Origin: an uncultured bacterium
Lineage (GTDB): Bacteria > Bacillota > Clostridia > Lachnospirales > Lachnospiraceae
DNA: 64,000 bases
Reading direction: 5' to 3'
Assembly: GCA_905214875.1 (NCBI GenBank)
Contig: CAJMNR010000014.1
Span: 1 to 64,000, forward strand
Part shown: piece after piece, positions 16,736 to 25,330 of the stretch
How the letters are laid out: each line of letters begins with the position of its first letter
How positions within the stretch are numbered: position 1 is the stretch's first letter
Notes under the pieces: generated by a model
Told to the model about the DNA's origin: nothing
The model's input: only the letters and a program-made list of their open reading frames with translations
The model's database searches: none
Translations under genes and position numbers: made by a program

Positions 16736-17722
16736 CTATCGATATCCATCCGGATGGTTTTTGTGCCATTTCCATGCGCTAGCGATAATCTCTTCTAAGT
16801 CGTTTTTCACTGGATTCCATCCTAGTACTGCCTTGGCCTTTTCGCTAGACGCTACAAGTACTGCTGGGTCACCTTGACGTACCCCTTCGATTCGTGTAGG
16901 GATTGGGTGTCCCGTTACCTTTCTTGCAGTCTCAATGACTTCTTTTACGGTAAATCCGACACCATTTCCCAAATTAAATATATTGCTTTCGTTTCCTTCC
17001 ATCAGATACTTCACTGCTAAAATATGAGCAGATGCAAGGTCTGTTACATGGATATAGTCTCTGACACATGTGCCATCTTTGGTGTTATATGTATCTCCAA
17101 AGATCGAGATTGCTTCCCTTTTTCCATTTGGAACTTGTAAAATCAATGGAATCAGATGAGACTCTGGATTATGTGCCTCTCCGATCTCACCGCTTTCATG
17201 AGCTCCGCATGCATTAAAATATCGTAAGGATACATAGCGAAGTCCGTGAGCCTTTCCTGTCCACTTAAACATTTTCTCCATAGAAAGCTTTGTTTCTCCA
17301 TATGTATTGGTTGGATTGGTACGGTCCGTTTCTAGAATCGGAATGCTCTCTGGCTCTCCGTAAGTTGCTGCTGTTGAAGAAAATACGATTTTATCCACCC
17401 CATGAGCTACCATGCTTTCTAGTAACACTTTTGTACCGCATACATTATTATCGTAGTATTTTAGTGGATTGATCATGCTCTCTCCTACAAGAGAATTGGC
17501 TGCAAAATGAATCACAGCATCTACCTTTTCATTATCAAATACAGAGTCTACGAAGGCACGGTCTCTAATATCTCCCTTGTAGAATTTGGCATCTTTATGT
17601 ACTGCCTCGATATGTCCGGTCTCTAAGTTATCTGCGACAATTACTTCATTTCCTTGCGCGATCAATTCATACACAGTATGGGAGCCGATATAACCGGCTC
17701 CGCCTAATACTAAGATTCTCAT
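16736..17722 (-). CDS. galE: UDP-glucose 4-epimerase
   Basis: 328 residues. NAD-binding GGAGYIGSH at residues 7-15; catalytic YGETKLSMEK (Tyr about 140, Lys about 144), with the Ser/Thr of FSSTAATYG. It interconverts UDP-galactose and UDP-glucose in the Leloir pathway. Its start overlaps the galK stop by 4 bases (ATGA), implying translational coupling. Confidence 0.97.
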   Translation of the reverse strand: MRILVLGGAGYIGSHTVYELIAQGNEVIVADNLETGHIEAVHKDAKFYKGDIRDRAFVDSVFDNEKVDAVIHFAANSLVGESMINPLKYYDNNVCGTKVLLESMVAHGVDKIVFSSTAATYGEPESIPILETDRTNPTNTYGETKLSMEKMFKWTGKAHGLRYVSLRYFNACGAHESGEIGEAHNPESHLIPLILQVPNGKREAISIFGDTYNTKDGTCVRDYIHVTDLASAHILAVKYLMEGNESNIFNLGNGVGFTVKEVIETARKVTGHPIPTRIEGVRQGDPAVLVASSEKAKAVLGWNPVKNDLEEIIASAWKWHKNHPDGYR

Positions 17723-18999
17723 AGTACCCTTCTACCTCCATATTTTCTAATTTTTAATACGTTGCAAGAATTACTTCCGAAAATAGCCTCGATTCTTTCC
17801 TTATATTCAGCAACAAATTCATTTTTAACAAATGCCTGAATTGTTCCTGCAAATCCGCCTCCATGAACGCGACAGACCCCATTTTCACCAAGAATGCTCT
17901 CACTTACTGCTAATGCGATGGACATATTCTGTTCTTTCACATTGCTGCTTACATAAACATTCTGTAAGAATTTGAAGGAAGAGTTTCCTGACTCTTTTAC
18001 TAAACCTAAGAAATCATCCATGCGTCCTTCTTTTAATGCTTCTACCTGTTTTACTACTCGTTCATTTTCATTGAAGAAATGGATGGCACGAAGTACTGCA
18101 CGGTCACCACAAGATTTTCGTAATGCTGGAATCTTTGCATAAAACTCATCTTTGTCTACTTCGCGTAAATGTGTCTTTCCGAATTCCTTTGCAATCGCGT
18201 TCATTTCCACGGGCACACTTGCATATTCATCTGTCAGATCATCATGGCTTCCTTTAGTATCCACGATACATAAGCTATAATGTTTGCTTTCGAAATCCAC
18301 ATCGATTTTTTCCACTACTGGTTCCTTGCTATCCCTAAAGTCGATATATACAAAATCGCCTACCGAACAAGCCATCTGATCCATTAATCCAGAAGGTTTC
18401 TTAAAATATACATTTTCTGCATATTGGCCAATCTGCGCAATCTTTATTGGAGAAACTTCTCCATTGTTATAAAGACCGGAAAGAATACAACCAAAGATGG
18501 TCTCTAATCCAGCTGAAGAGGATAATCCTGATCCGGATAGTACATCACTTGTGATATATCCCTTGAATCCTCCGATTGTATATCCTGCTTCCTGTAATCC
18601 AGTAACGACTCCTTTGATTAATGCTTTTGTTGTTCCTTCTTCTTCTTTATGAAGAGTTAGGTCATGCAAATCTACCGTAATCATGTCATACCCTTCGGAA
18701 AGGATTTGTATCATATCTTCTTTCGTCTTTCCTACTACTGCGATAAAATCTACATTTACAGAGGCTGCTAATACTCTTCCTTGCTGATGGTCTGTATGGT
18801 TTCCACTAATTTCGCTTCGTCCTGGTGCACTGTAGATTTCAACTTCTTCTTCTGTAAACGTTGCCTCATACTGCTCAAGAGCCTTTATGTATCTTGCTAC
18901 CTGAGCTGGAACTAACGCTGCATCCGCATATAAGTCTGCTAATCGTTCATCATAATTATGTTGTTCTAATTCTTTCTTTAATAGGCTCGTCTGTTTCAT
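17719..18999 (-). CDS. galK: Galactokinase
   Basis: 426 residues, GHMP kinase. Galactose signature GRSEISGNHTDHQQG (60-74), ATP loop VLSGSGLSSSAGLE (about 152-165) and C-terminal CRVHGGGFAGTIQAF. It phosphorylates galactose at C1. The GRxE motif reads SAPGRSEI rather than APGRVNLIG, as in the Firmicute branch. First gene of the operon; its promoter is at 19035..19063. Confidence 0.95.
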   Translation of the reverse strand: MKQTSLLKKELEQHNYDERLADLYADAALVPAQVARYIKALEQYEATFTEEEVEIYSAPGRSEISGNHTDHQQGRVLAASVNVDFIAVVGKTKEDMIQILSEGYDMITVDLHDLTLHKEEEGTTKALIKGVVTGLQEAGYTIGGFKGYITSDVLSGSGLSSSAGLETIFGCILSGLYNNGEVSPIKIAQIGQYAENVYFKKPSGLMDQMACSVGDFVYIDFRDSKEPVVEKIDVDFESKHYSLCIVDTKGSHDDLTDEYASVPVEMNAIAKEFGKTHLREVDKDEFYAKIPALRKSCGDRAVLRAIHFFNENERVVKQVEALKEGRMDDFLGLVKESGNSSFKFLQNVYVSSNVKEQNMSIALAVSESILGENGVCRVHGGGFAGTIQAFVKNEFVAEYKERIEAIFGSNSCNVLKIRKYGGRRVL

Positions 19000-19034
19000 T
19001 ATTTTATCCCCTTTTTTCGTTTTCTGTTAAGTAA

Positions 19035-19063
19035 ATTGTATTACCGTGTTTACTAAAAGTCAA
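19035..19063 (-). promoter_or_regulatory. galK promoter
   Basis: Minus strand TTGACT (19058-19063), 17-base spacer, TACAAT (19035-19040). The spacer contains the first TTTACTAAA-type operator repeat. Confidence 0.75.
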
Positions 19064-19090
19064 TGATGTTTTACTAAATATTTTACTATA
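19049..19090. promoter_or_regulatory. Three operator-like TTTACTAAA repeats between galK and galR
   Basis: TTTACTAAA at 19049-19057, again at 19070-19078, and TTTACTATA at 19082-19090. They overlap the galK promoter and lie just upstream of the rightward promoter (TTGCCT 19107, 18 bases, TATAAT 19131). Streptococcal and lactobacilli GalR sites are similarly built from TTTACTAAA half-sites; binding by the divergent LacI-type protein is inferred. Confidence 0.6.
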
Positions 19091-19171
19091 TTTTTTTCTT
19101 TCCTTATTGCCTCTTTCCTCTTTCGTTTGCTATAATTGATTTATGACAAATAATGATAAAGGAGCGTTTTT

Positions 19172-20173
19172 ATGGCTACAATCAAAGATGTGGCAAAAGC
19201 AGCTAATGTTTCCCCTGCTACCGTTTCCAGAATACTAAACAATGACTCGTCATTAAGTACTTCTCTTGAGACAAAGCAAAAGGTTCTTGATGCTGCCAAG
19301 GCGTTAAACTATATAAAACCCAAAACAAAATCCACGACCAAATCCGCGTTTCACCTAGGAATCGTGCAATGGTTCTCTCCTGCTGAGGAATTAAAAGATC
19401 CCTATTATTTATTAATCCGACAAGGGATTGAGGACTTTTGCCTACAAAACTGCATAGAGATTACAAGAGTTTTCCCATCTGACATGCATTCTGCTGATTC
19501 ATTAAAAAATGCAGATGGAATCATCTGCATCGGAAAGTTTAGTAAACAAGAGGTAAATTTATTTCGTAACATTACGCCGAATATTGTTTTCCTTGATATG
19601 ACGCTCCATGATGATACCATTACCACGCTGTCCTTAGACTTTACTCAAGCCGTTACCACTGCTATGGATTATCTGACCAATCTAGGGCATACCTCCATCG
19701 GTTTCTTATCCGGAAAAGAATATGTTGGTGGACAGGAACTTTTTCTAGACGAACGCAAGAAAGCATATGAAGACTACTGTAAGAAACATCACCTGAATTA
19801 TAAGGCGTTTGTAAAAGAAGAATCCTTCTCGATTGAATCCGGCTATCATATGATGAAGCAGCTAATTTACGAAGGTAACCTCCCTACTGCAATCTTTGCA
19901 GCCAGCGACCATATTGCCGTAGGAGCAATGAAAGCACTGGAAGAGGCAAACATAAAAGTACCGGAAGATGTGTCCATCATCGGCTTTAACGATATTGAGC
20001 TGTGCAGTTATACTACCCCAAAACTAACCACGATTCATGCACCTGCATATGACATGGGACAGTATGGAGTAAACTTCTTATTCGGAGCATCCAACTTAAA
20101 CATCAGCACACCGTTAAAAGCAAAGCTTCCATGCAGGCTGATTGAACGGGAAAGTTGTACTAAAAGAATATAA
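19172..20173 (+). CDS. galR: GalR-type LacI-family repressor
   Basis: 333 residues. HTH: MATIKDVAKAANVSPATVSR then ILNNDSSLSTSLETKQKVLD; hinge followed by sugar-binding domain with FHLGIVQWFSP and SIIGFNDIELCSYTTPKLTT near the C terminus. AAAGGAG precedes the ATG. Divergent from galKET over shared operator repeats, the arrangement of Firmicute galR. The C-terminal PTAIFAASDHIAVGAMKAL is typical of the family. Confidence 0.88.
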   Translation: MATIKDVAKAANVSPATVSRILNNDSSLSTSLETKQKVLDAAKALNYIKPKTKSTTKSAFHLGIVQWFSPAEELKDPYYLLIRQGIEDFCLQNCIEITRVFPSDMHSADSLKNADGIICIGKFSKQEVNLFRNITPNIVFLDMTLHDDTITTLSLDFTQAVTTAMDYLTNLGHTSIGFLSGKEYVGGQELFLDERKKAYEDYCKKHHLNYKAFVKEESFSIESGYHMMKQLIYEGNLPTAIFAASDHIAVGAMKALEEANIKVPEDVSIIGFNDIELCSYTTPKLTTIHAPAYDMGQYGVNFLFGASNLNISTPLKAKLPCRLIERESCTKRI

Positions 20174-20231
20174 GAAAACTTTGAGCAACATGATGTCGCT
20201 TTTCACTCATTAGACTGAATTTTGATTACAC

Positions 20232-20274
20232 AAAAAAAATAGCAAGTTCCAAGAAGGAAACTTGCTATTTTTTT
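20232..20274. terminator. Bidirectional terminator between galR and arsC
   Basis: AAATAGCAAGTTCC / GGAAACTTGCTATTT stem with A and T runs at both sides; serves the convergent genes. Confidence 0.88.
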
Positions 20275-20282
20275 GCTTGTGA

Positions 20283-20717
20283 TTAACACTTTACTAATCC
20301 ATCTTCAATTCTCTTCTTAAGATCTATTACTTTTTCTTCGATTGCTTTTGCAGTGTTTATGAATGCTTCGTCTTCCTTGCCTGAGGGGTCATCTAAGCCC
20401 CAATCCTCTCGATGCTTACAAGGTAAGTTTGGACATTGCACATTGCATCCCATTGTAACTACGATATCTACTTCAGGGATATCTGATAGCAATTTGCTTT
20501 TCTGTGTTTCATTCATATCAATTCCGTAAAGGTCACTTATAATCCTTACTGCGTCTTGGTTAATCTGTGGCTTTACTTCGGTTCCCGCTGAATAGCTTTC
20601 AAAGACATCTGCTGCGAGCTTCTTTCCTAATGCTTCCGCCATCTGTGATCTACATGAATTGTGAACGCATACAAAGGCTACTTTTACTTTTTTGATTTCA
20701 TTTTTGTTTGTCGACAA
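20283..20717 (-). CDS. arsC: Arsenate reductase, LMW-phosphatase fold
   Basis: 144 residues, starting at a TTG (20715-20717) with GAGG upstream; there is no in-frame ATG nearby. P-loop CVHNSCR (17-23) is the CX5R motif, and the second pair of redox cysteines is in MGCNVQCPNLPC (about 92-103). It reduces arsenate to arsenite using the Cys triad and thioredoxin. No arsenite pump or ArsR is next to it. A low-molecular-weight protein phosphatase is the alternative, but the Cys pair argues for ArsC. Confidence 0.88.
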   Translation of the reverse strand: MSTNKNEIKKVKVAFVCVHNSCRSQMAEALGKKLAADVFESYSAGTEVKPQINQDAVRIISDLYGIDMNETQKSKLLSDIPEVDIVVTMGCNVQCPNLPCKHREDWGLDDPSGKEDEAFINTAKAIEEKVIDLKKRIEDGLVKC

Positions 20718-20788
20718 AATAATACCTCGGCTTCCTATAAGTAATTTACCATGATTATATAGGATATCGAGGTATGTGTCTACTTTAT

Positions 20789-21634
20789 TTAGCTAAAATA
20801 ATGGTCTCCGTATTTGAATTTACCATGGCTCATATTAAAGTACAGGTACTTCCAGTCATTCGCTTCTGACTTTCCGCTTAATACGGTCTCGATGTTTTTA
20901 TATTCACGACTGCCTTCTTTAGCGCGTGATCTGAACTTCCAAGTAGTAAACTGGCCTGGACTGCTTAAGACGCTCTGTAAGCTTCCTTTGTAATATGAAC
21001 TCTTCATTCGGTTGAAGATTACTACGATGACGGCTTGCTCTCCTACATCGGACTGATCTCCCGCTTCAAGATATGTAATCTGTGCTAACATTTTTTTCTC
21101 GGCTTCTGTTAATATAATGCCCCAACGATTCTTTCCACTAGATTTCGTTGTTGTCTTTGAAGTGGTTGCTTTTGTCGTCTTTTTCGTTGTCGTCTTTACT
21201 GCTGCCTTAGTTGTAGTTTTCTTCTTGGCAGTTTCTTTCGGATATGGAATTGCTTTTCCGTCCTTCGTTAAATATTGTGCATAAAGATAACCTTCTTTAC
21301 CATTTACATATACATGAACGTATGCATTCCCTACTTTCTGACCGTAGACAACGGTTCCTTTTTTTATAACGGCTAAAATCTTACTACTGCTCGATGCACT
21401 CTTTCTAAGATTTAAATTGCCGGAAGTTTTTAATTTTATACTATATTTTTTTGGTACATTCGTTGTTGCTGTTTTTGTGGTTTTCGCTTGTTTTTTTGTT
21501 TGGCTTGCTATCGTTTGAACGGATACTTGTCCTTTATTTAATGCTTCTTTCTGCTGTACAGGCGTCATCGTAAGTGATAAGTTACTTGATATGATCAATG
21601 ACGCAGCTACAATTGCTGATACACTAAATTTCAT
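20789..21634 (-). CDS. Secreted cell wall hydrolase: SH3 domain plus SleB-type domain
   Basis: 281 residues. Signal peptide-like N terminus (1-25), SH3 domain at about 64-125 (NLNLRKSASSSSKILAVIKK), a Thr/Lys-rich linker (about 135-168) and a C-terminal Hydrolase_2/SleB domain (about 175-281). The predicted catalytic Glu is E190 in TYLEAG. It probably cleaves peptidoglycan outside the cell; SleB relatives act in spore germination or wall turnover. Ribosome binding site AGGAG. Confidence 0.85.
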   Translation of the reverse strand: MKFSVSAIVAASLIISSNLSLTMTPVQQKEALNKGQVSVQTIASQTKKQAKTTKTATTNVPKKYSIKLKTSGNLNLRKSASSSSKILAVIKKGTVVYGQKVGNAYVHVYVNGKEGYLYAQYLTKDGKAIPYPKETAKKKTTTKAAVKTTTKKTTKATTSKTTTKSSGKNRWGIILTEAEKKMLAQITYLEAGDQSDVGEQAVIVVIFNRMKSSYYKGSLQSVLSSPGQFTTWKFRSRAKEGSREYKNIETVLSGKSEANDWKYLYFNMSHGKFKYGDHYFS

Positions 21635-21732
21635 ACAATTACTCCTTTCACACTAATTATTAAGCTATATTTAATAATATGTGAGGAGTTTGTAATATAT
21701 GCGTAATATTTAATCTTTTATTAATATGTTTT

Positions 21733-21760
21733 TAAAAATCGCTAAATAAATAGCGATTTT
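21733..21760 (-). terminator. Terminator of the feo operon
   Basis: AAATCGCTA / TAGCGATTT stem followed on the minus strand by TTTTTAAAAA, about 65 bases past the last gene. Confidence 0.8.
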
Positions 21761-21823
21761 ATTTAATAAATGTGCATTGATTTGCCGCTTTTCCTTATAG
21801 CCACAAACATTTAGCCCTTCCTG

Positions 21824-21961
21824 TTAATGGCAGTGATGTCCGCAGTTTTTGCAATTTTCACCGCACTGAATTGATTTTCCATTTTTATGATCAGTTACTA
21901 ATTTACGAACGATCACGAATACGATTCCTAAAAGTACTAAACCTACAATCACTGTCCCCAT
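21824..21961 (-). CDS. FeoB-associated Cys-rich membrane protein
   Basis: 45 residues, too short for ordinary ORF lists. One membrane helix (GTVIVGLVLLGIVFVIVRKL) followed by a Cys/His cluster, IQCGENCKNCGHHCH. GGAGG lies 5 bases before the ATG. This small protein type occurs immediately after feoB in many Firmicutes and probably helps Fe2+ handling. It starts 11 bases after the feoB stop. Confidence 0.85.
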   Translation of the reverse strand: MGTVIVGLVLLGIVFVIVRKLVTDHKNGKSIQCGENCKNCGHHCH

Positions 21962-21972
21962 AATAACCTCCT

Positions 21973-24360
21973 TTATTTTGCACCGGCAATACTTCGAATA
22001 TTGACATTTAATGTCTTGCTTTCTTTATATGGTCTTATTAATAAGAATATAAAGATTGCTATAAACACAAATGCTACTGCTGTTCCAATGGCAAATATTC
22101 CTGTTGCTACAAAAGTTCCAATCTGGTATACGCAAAGTGCTACGATATAAGCTAGTACTGATTGATATCCTATGGCAAACCAGAACCATCTTGTGTTATT
22201 CATTTCTCGCTTAATTGCCCCCATTGCTGCGAAACATGGAGCACATAACAAGTTGAATACAAGGAAGGAATAAGCAGCGATTGCTGTCATGCTTAATGCA
22301 AGGGCATCCCAGATTTCTTTTCCGTCTTCTGCTACTTCGCCAAAGCCATAGAGAATACCAAATGTACCAACTACAGTTTCTTTTGCGATTAATCCTGTTA
22401 CAGTTGCTACTGCTGGCTTCCAATCTCTCCATCCTAATGGTCTGAAGATTGGAGCGATGACATTACCAATGGATGCCAAGATACTTTGGTCTAATTGCTC
22501 GCTTTCAAGCATTGCAAATGAACCGTCTACCCATCCAAAACTCATTAAGAACCACAATACGATCGTAGATAATAAGATGACAGTTCCTGCTTTTTTGATA
22601 AAGGAAAAACTTCTTTCCCACATGCTTCGAAGGACGTTGCCTGCTGTTGGCATATGGTATGCTGGAAGTTCCATAACAAATGGTGCTGGATCTCCAACGA
22701 ACATCTTTGTTTTCTTTAAAATGATTCCAGAGCAAATAATAGCTGCAACACCTACAAAGTACGCACTTGGTGCTACCCATTTTGCTCCGCCGAACATGGC
22801 ACCTGCGATTAATGCGATAATTGGAAGTTTCGCATTACATGGGATAAAAGTAGTTGTCATAATGGTCATCTTACGATCTCTGTCATTTTCAATGGTTCTT
22901 GATGCCATGATTCCTGGTACACCACATCCACTTCCGATTAACATAGGAATAAAGGATTTACCAGAAAGTCCAAACTTTCTAAAGATTCGATCCATGATAA
23001 ATGCTACTCTGGCCATATATCCGCATGCTTCTAAGAATGCTAAGAAGAAGAACAATACAATCATCTGAGGAACGAATCCAAGTACTGCGCCTACGCCGGC
23101 AACAATACCATCTAATACTAAGCCTTTTAACCAGTCTGCACAGTGAATGGCATCTAAGCCGCTTTCAATCAGGCTAGGTATGCTTGGAATCCAAACGCCA
23201 TAACTTGCTGGATCTGGTTCCTCTTTTGCTACAACATCCGCTGCCTCTTGTAATACGCTCTTATTAATTGTTACGGTCTCAATTACGTTGTCTTCGTCAT
23301 CTACTATGTCAACGGTCGTCTGACCTTCGCTGTTTGCGTCCACGATTGCCGAAGCACGATTGAAAGTTTCTACATCTTGTTCATATGCGCTCGTTCCGAT
23401 TCCAAATAAACGCCAGCCATCACCAAACACACCGTCATTTGCCCAATCCGTTGCCCACGTACCTACTGTTGATACAGAAATATAATATACGAGGAACATG
23501 ACAGCCGCAAAGATTGGAAGCCCTAGAAAACGGTTTGTTACAATTCCATCAATTCGGTCTGATATGCTGACACTCTTTTTCTTATTCTTTGTATAACATT
23601 CTCCAATAATATTGGAGATATAAACATAACGCTCATTTGTAATGATACTTTCCGTATCGTCATCAAATGTCGTTTCTAGCGATTTGATTTCACTAGAAAC
23701 ATCAGGTACTTGCTGCATCATGCTTACGATCTTATCGTCTTTTTCTAATAACTTAATTGCAAAGAACCGCTTTTGTTCTTGTGGAATATCGATTTCCAAG
23801 CGTTCTTCTACTGCATAAATTACCCGCTCTACTCCTTTGTCAAATGCATGAACCGGCGATTTTGCTGCTTTTCTTCGTGCAACGGCAATTGCCTTTTCTG
23901 CTGCTTCTTGTATTCCGGTTCCTTTTAATGCGGAGATCTCTACGACTTCACAACCAAGCTTTTTACTCAACTTGTCAATATGTATTTGGTCCCCTCTCTT
24001 TTTCACGAGGTCCATCATGTTAATTGCCATGATGACTGGGATTCCTAATTCCATCAGCTGCGTGGACAAATATAAGTTTCTTTCAATGTTAGTACCATCA
24101 ACAATATTTAAAATGGCATCTGGTCGTTCAGATATTAAATAATTTCTTGCAACGACTTCCTCTAATGTATAAGGGGACAAGGAATAGATTCCTGGTAAGT
24201 CCATGATTGTAACATCTTTATGGCCTTTCAGTGTTCCTTCTTTCTTTTCGACCGTAACACCCGGCCAGTTACCAACAAACTGATTGGATCCTGTCAATGC
24301 ATTGAATAATGTTGTTTTTCCGCAGTTCGGATTACCTGCTAATGCTATTTTTAACGCCAT
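21973..24360 (-). CDS. feoB: Ferrous iron transporter B
   Basis: 795 residues. GTPase domain with GNPNCGKTTLF (8-18), DLPGIYSL and NMMD (NKxD-type) motifs, then a helical spacer and the membrane channel with SGCGVPGIMASR (Gate motif). A long acidic extracytoplasmic loop of about 100 residues (about 320-420, EGQTTVDIVDDEDNVIETV) is inserted after the first membrane helix. It imports Fe2+. Operon feoA-feoB-Cys-rich protein, under the iron operator at 24739..24763. Confidence 0.97.
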   Translation of the reverse strand: MALKIALAGNPNCGKTTLFNALTGSNQFVGNWPGVTVEKKEGTLKGHKDVTIMDLPGIYSLSPYTLEEVVARNYLISERPDAILNIVDGTNIERNLYLSTQLMELGIPVIMAINMMDLVKKRGDQIHIDKLSKKLGCEVVEISALKGTGIQEAAEKAIAVARRKAAKSPVHAFDKGVERVIYAVEERLEIDIPQEQKRFFAIKLLEKDDKIVSMMQQVPDVSSEIKSLETTFDDDTESIITNERYVYISNIIGECYTKNKKKSVSISDRIDGIVTNRFLGLPIFAAVMFLVYYISVSTVGTWATDWANDGVFGDGWRLFGIGTSAYEQDVETFNRASAIVDANSEGQTTVDIVDDEDNVIETVTINKSVLQEAADVVAKEEPDPASYGVWIPSIPSLIESGLDAIHCADWLKGLVLDGIVAGVGAVLGFVPQMIVLFFFLAFLEACGYMARVAFIMDRIFRKFGLSGKSFIPMLIGSGCGVPGIMASRTIENDRDRKMTIMTTTFIPCNAKLPIIALIAGAMFGGAKWVAPSAYFVGVAAIICSGIILKKTKMFVGDPAPFVMELPAYHMPTAGNVLRSMWERSFSFIKKAGTVILLSTIVLWFLMSFGWVDGSFAMLESEQLDQSILASIGNVIAPIFRPLGWRDWKPAVATVTGLIAKETVVGTFGILYGFGEVAEDGKEIWDALALSMTAIAAYSFLVFNLLCAPCFAAMGAIKREMNNTRWFWFAIGYQSVLAYIVALCVYQIGTFVATGIFAIGTAVAFVFIAIFIFLLIRPYKESKTLNVNIRSIAGAK

Positions 24361-24435
24361 AGCTTTTCTCCTTTTTCAATAATATAGTTATTTCTATCAA
24401 ATATTAGTTTTGGCTAACTCTTATGTAAAAAAATT

Positions 24436-24663
24436 TTATTCGACTTCTATCATTTCTGCATCTGCTTTTCTTAATGATAATTCATAGCCTCTCACCGTTA
24501 TCTCTACTGGATCTCCTAATGGTGCTACTTTTCGAACAAAGACGGAAACTCCTTTTGTAATTCCCATATCCATAATTCTTCTTTTTACTGGACCTGAACC
24601 TGCTAATCGTTTGACGGTTACCGTTTGACCGATTGGTATCTGTTTTAATGTTCTCATTGACAT
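24436..24663 (-). CDS. feoA: FeoA SH3-like cytosolic partner of FeoB
   Basis: 75 residues with the FeoA fold: TVKRLAGSGPVKRRIMDMGI then GDPVEITVRGYELSLRKADA. It stimulates FeoB. First gene of the operon, 75 bases before feoB. Ribosome binding site GAGGGA. Confidence 0.93.
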   Translation of the reverse strand: MSMRTLKQIPIGQTVTVKRLAGSGPVKRRIMDMGITKGVSVFVRKVAPLGDPVEITVRGYELSLRKADAEMIEVE

Positions 24664-24738
24664 TCCCTCTTTTCCATAGATAGTGGCATACCCTCATCCT
24701 CTTTCTTGCATTATTGATAATCATTTCCATTTACAGTT

Positions 24739-24763
24739 GTTAGTATATGCTAACCACTGTTAG
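24739..24763. promoter_or_regulatory. Iron-regulator operator at feo
   Basis: GTTAGTATATGCTAAC (24739-24754) palindrome plus a further half-site GTTAG at 24759-24763. It covers the -10 box and spacer of the feo promoter. The same GTTAGTATA half is found at the promoter of the divergent DtxR-type gene. Confidence 0.75.
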
Positions 24764-24770
24764 TTGTCAA
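24742..24770 (-). promoter_or_regulatory. feoA promoter
   Basis: TTGACA (24765-24770), 17-base spacer, TATACT (24742-24747) on the minus strand, overlapped by the operator. Confidence 0.85.
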
Positions 24771-24834
24771 TAATGTTATTGATACTTTTTATCATTAACA
24801 ACACCTATAGTTTGTATAAATTCCAATCATACAT

Positions 24835-24863
24835 TTGAAAACCGTGTCCAGTTATGGTATACT
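24835..24863 (+). promoter_or_regulatory. Promoter of the DtxR/MntR-type regulator
   Basis: TTGAAA (24835-24840), 17-base spacer, TATACT (24858-24863). It is overlapped by the next operator. Confidence 0.8.
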
Positions 24864-24867
24864 AACT
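24850..24867. promoter_or_regulatory. Iron-regulator operator at its own gene
   Basis: AGTTATGGTATACTAACT: 5-base arms AGTTA/TAACT over the -10 box. Similar to the feo operator on the opposite strand, so the regulator probably represses both itself and feo. Confidence 0.65.
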
Positions 24868-24914
24868 TTAATTTGTTTAAACTGACAAAAAAAGAAATCA
24901 TTAGAGGTGATAAC

Positions 24915-25283
24915 ATGGCATCAACAAATGAATCCTCTGAAAATTATTTAGAGACGATATTAATCCTTAGCAAACAGCTTCCTGTTGTGCGCTCAGTTGA
25001 TATAGCCAATGAATTAGGATTTAAAAAACCAAGCGTCAGCATCGCAATGAAGAACCTTAGAGAAAAAAAATATATCACTGTAACCGATGCGGGATTTATC
25101 TATCTTACAGATTCGGGAAAAGAAATTGCAGAAATGATTTATGAAAGACATGAAGTACTTTCGAAATGGTTAGAACAAATCGGAGTTCCAAAAGAAATTG
25201 CAAGCGAAGATGCTTGTAAGATTGAACATGATTTAAGCAAAGAAAGCTTTGAAGCGATAAAGAAGTATATATTTAATTCTTAA
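24915..25283 (+). CDS. DtxR/MntR-family metal-dependent repressor
   Basis: 122 residues from the ATG preceded by AGAGGTGA; an earlier in-frame start would add 14 unsupported residues. Winged HTH with NYLETILILSKQLPVVRSVD then KKPSVSIAMKNLREKKYI, and a dimerisation/metal part with YERHEVLSKWLEQIGV and the ECEHDLS-like ACKIEHDLS. It lacks the SH3 domain of long DtxR proteins. Divergent from feoAB with shared operators, so iron rather than manganese is the likely effector. Confidence 0.88.
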   Translation: MASTNESSENYLETILILSKQLPVVRSVDIANELGFKKPSVSIAMKNLREKKYITVTDAGFIYLTDSGKEIAEMIYERHEVLSKWLEQIGVPKEIASEDACKIEHDLSKESFEAIKKYIFNS

Positions 25284-25294
25284 ACTAGTCTTAT

Positions 25295-25330
25295 AAAAAG
25301 GCTGTTGCACAAGTGCAACAGCCTTTTTTT
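25295..25330. terminator. Bidirectional terminator
   Basis: AAAGGCTGTTGCAC / GTGCAACAGCCTTT stem with long T run, between convergent genes. Confidence 0.9.

Noticed and set aside
22457..23068. 203-codon ORF on the plus strand
   Set aside because: Lies entirely antisense to feoB, without a start signal or family resemblance; a mirror of the membrane-helix codons.
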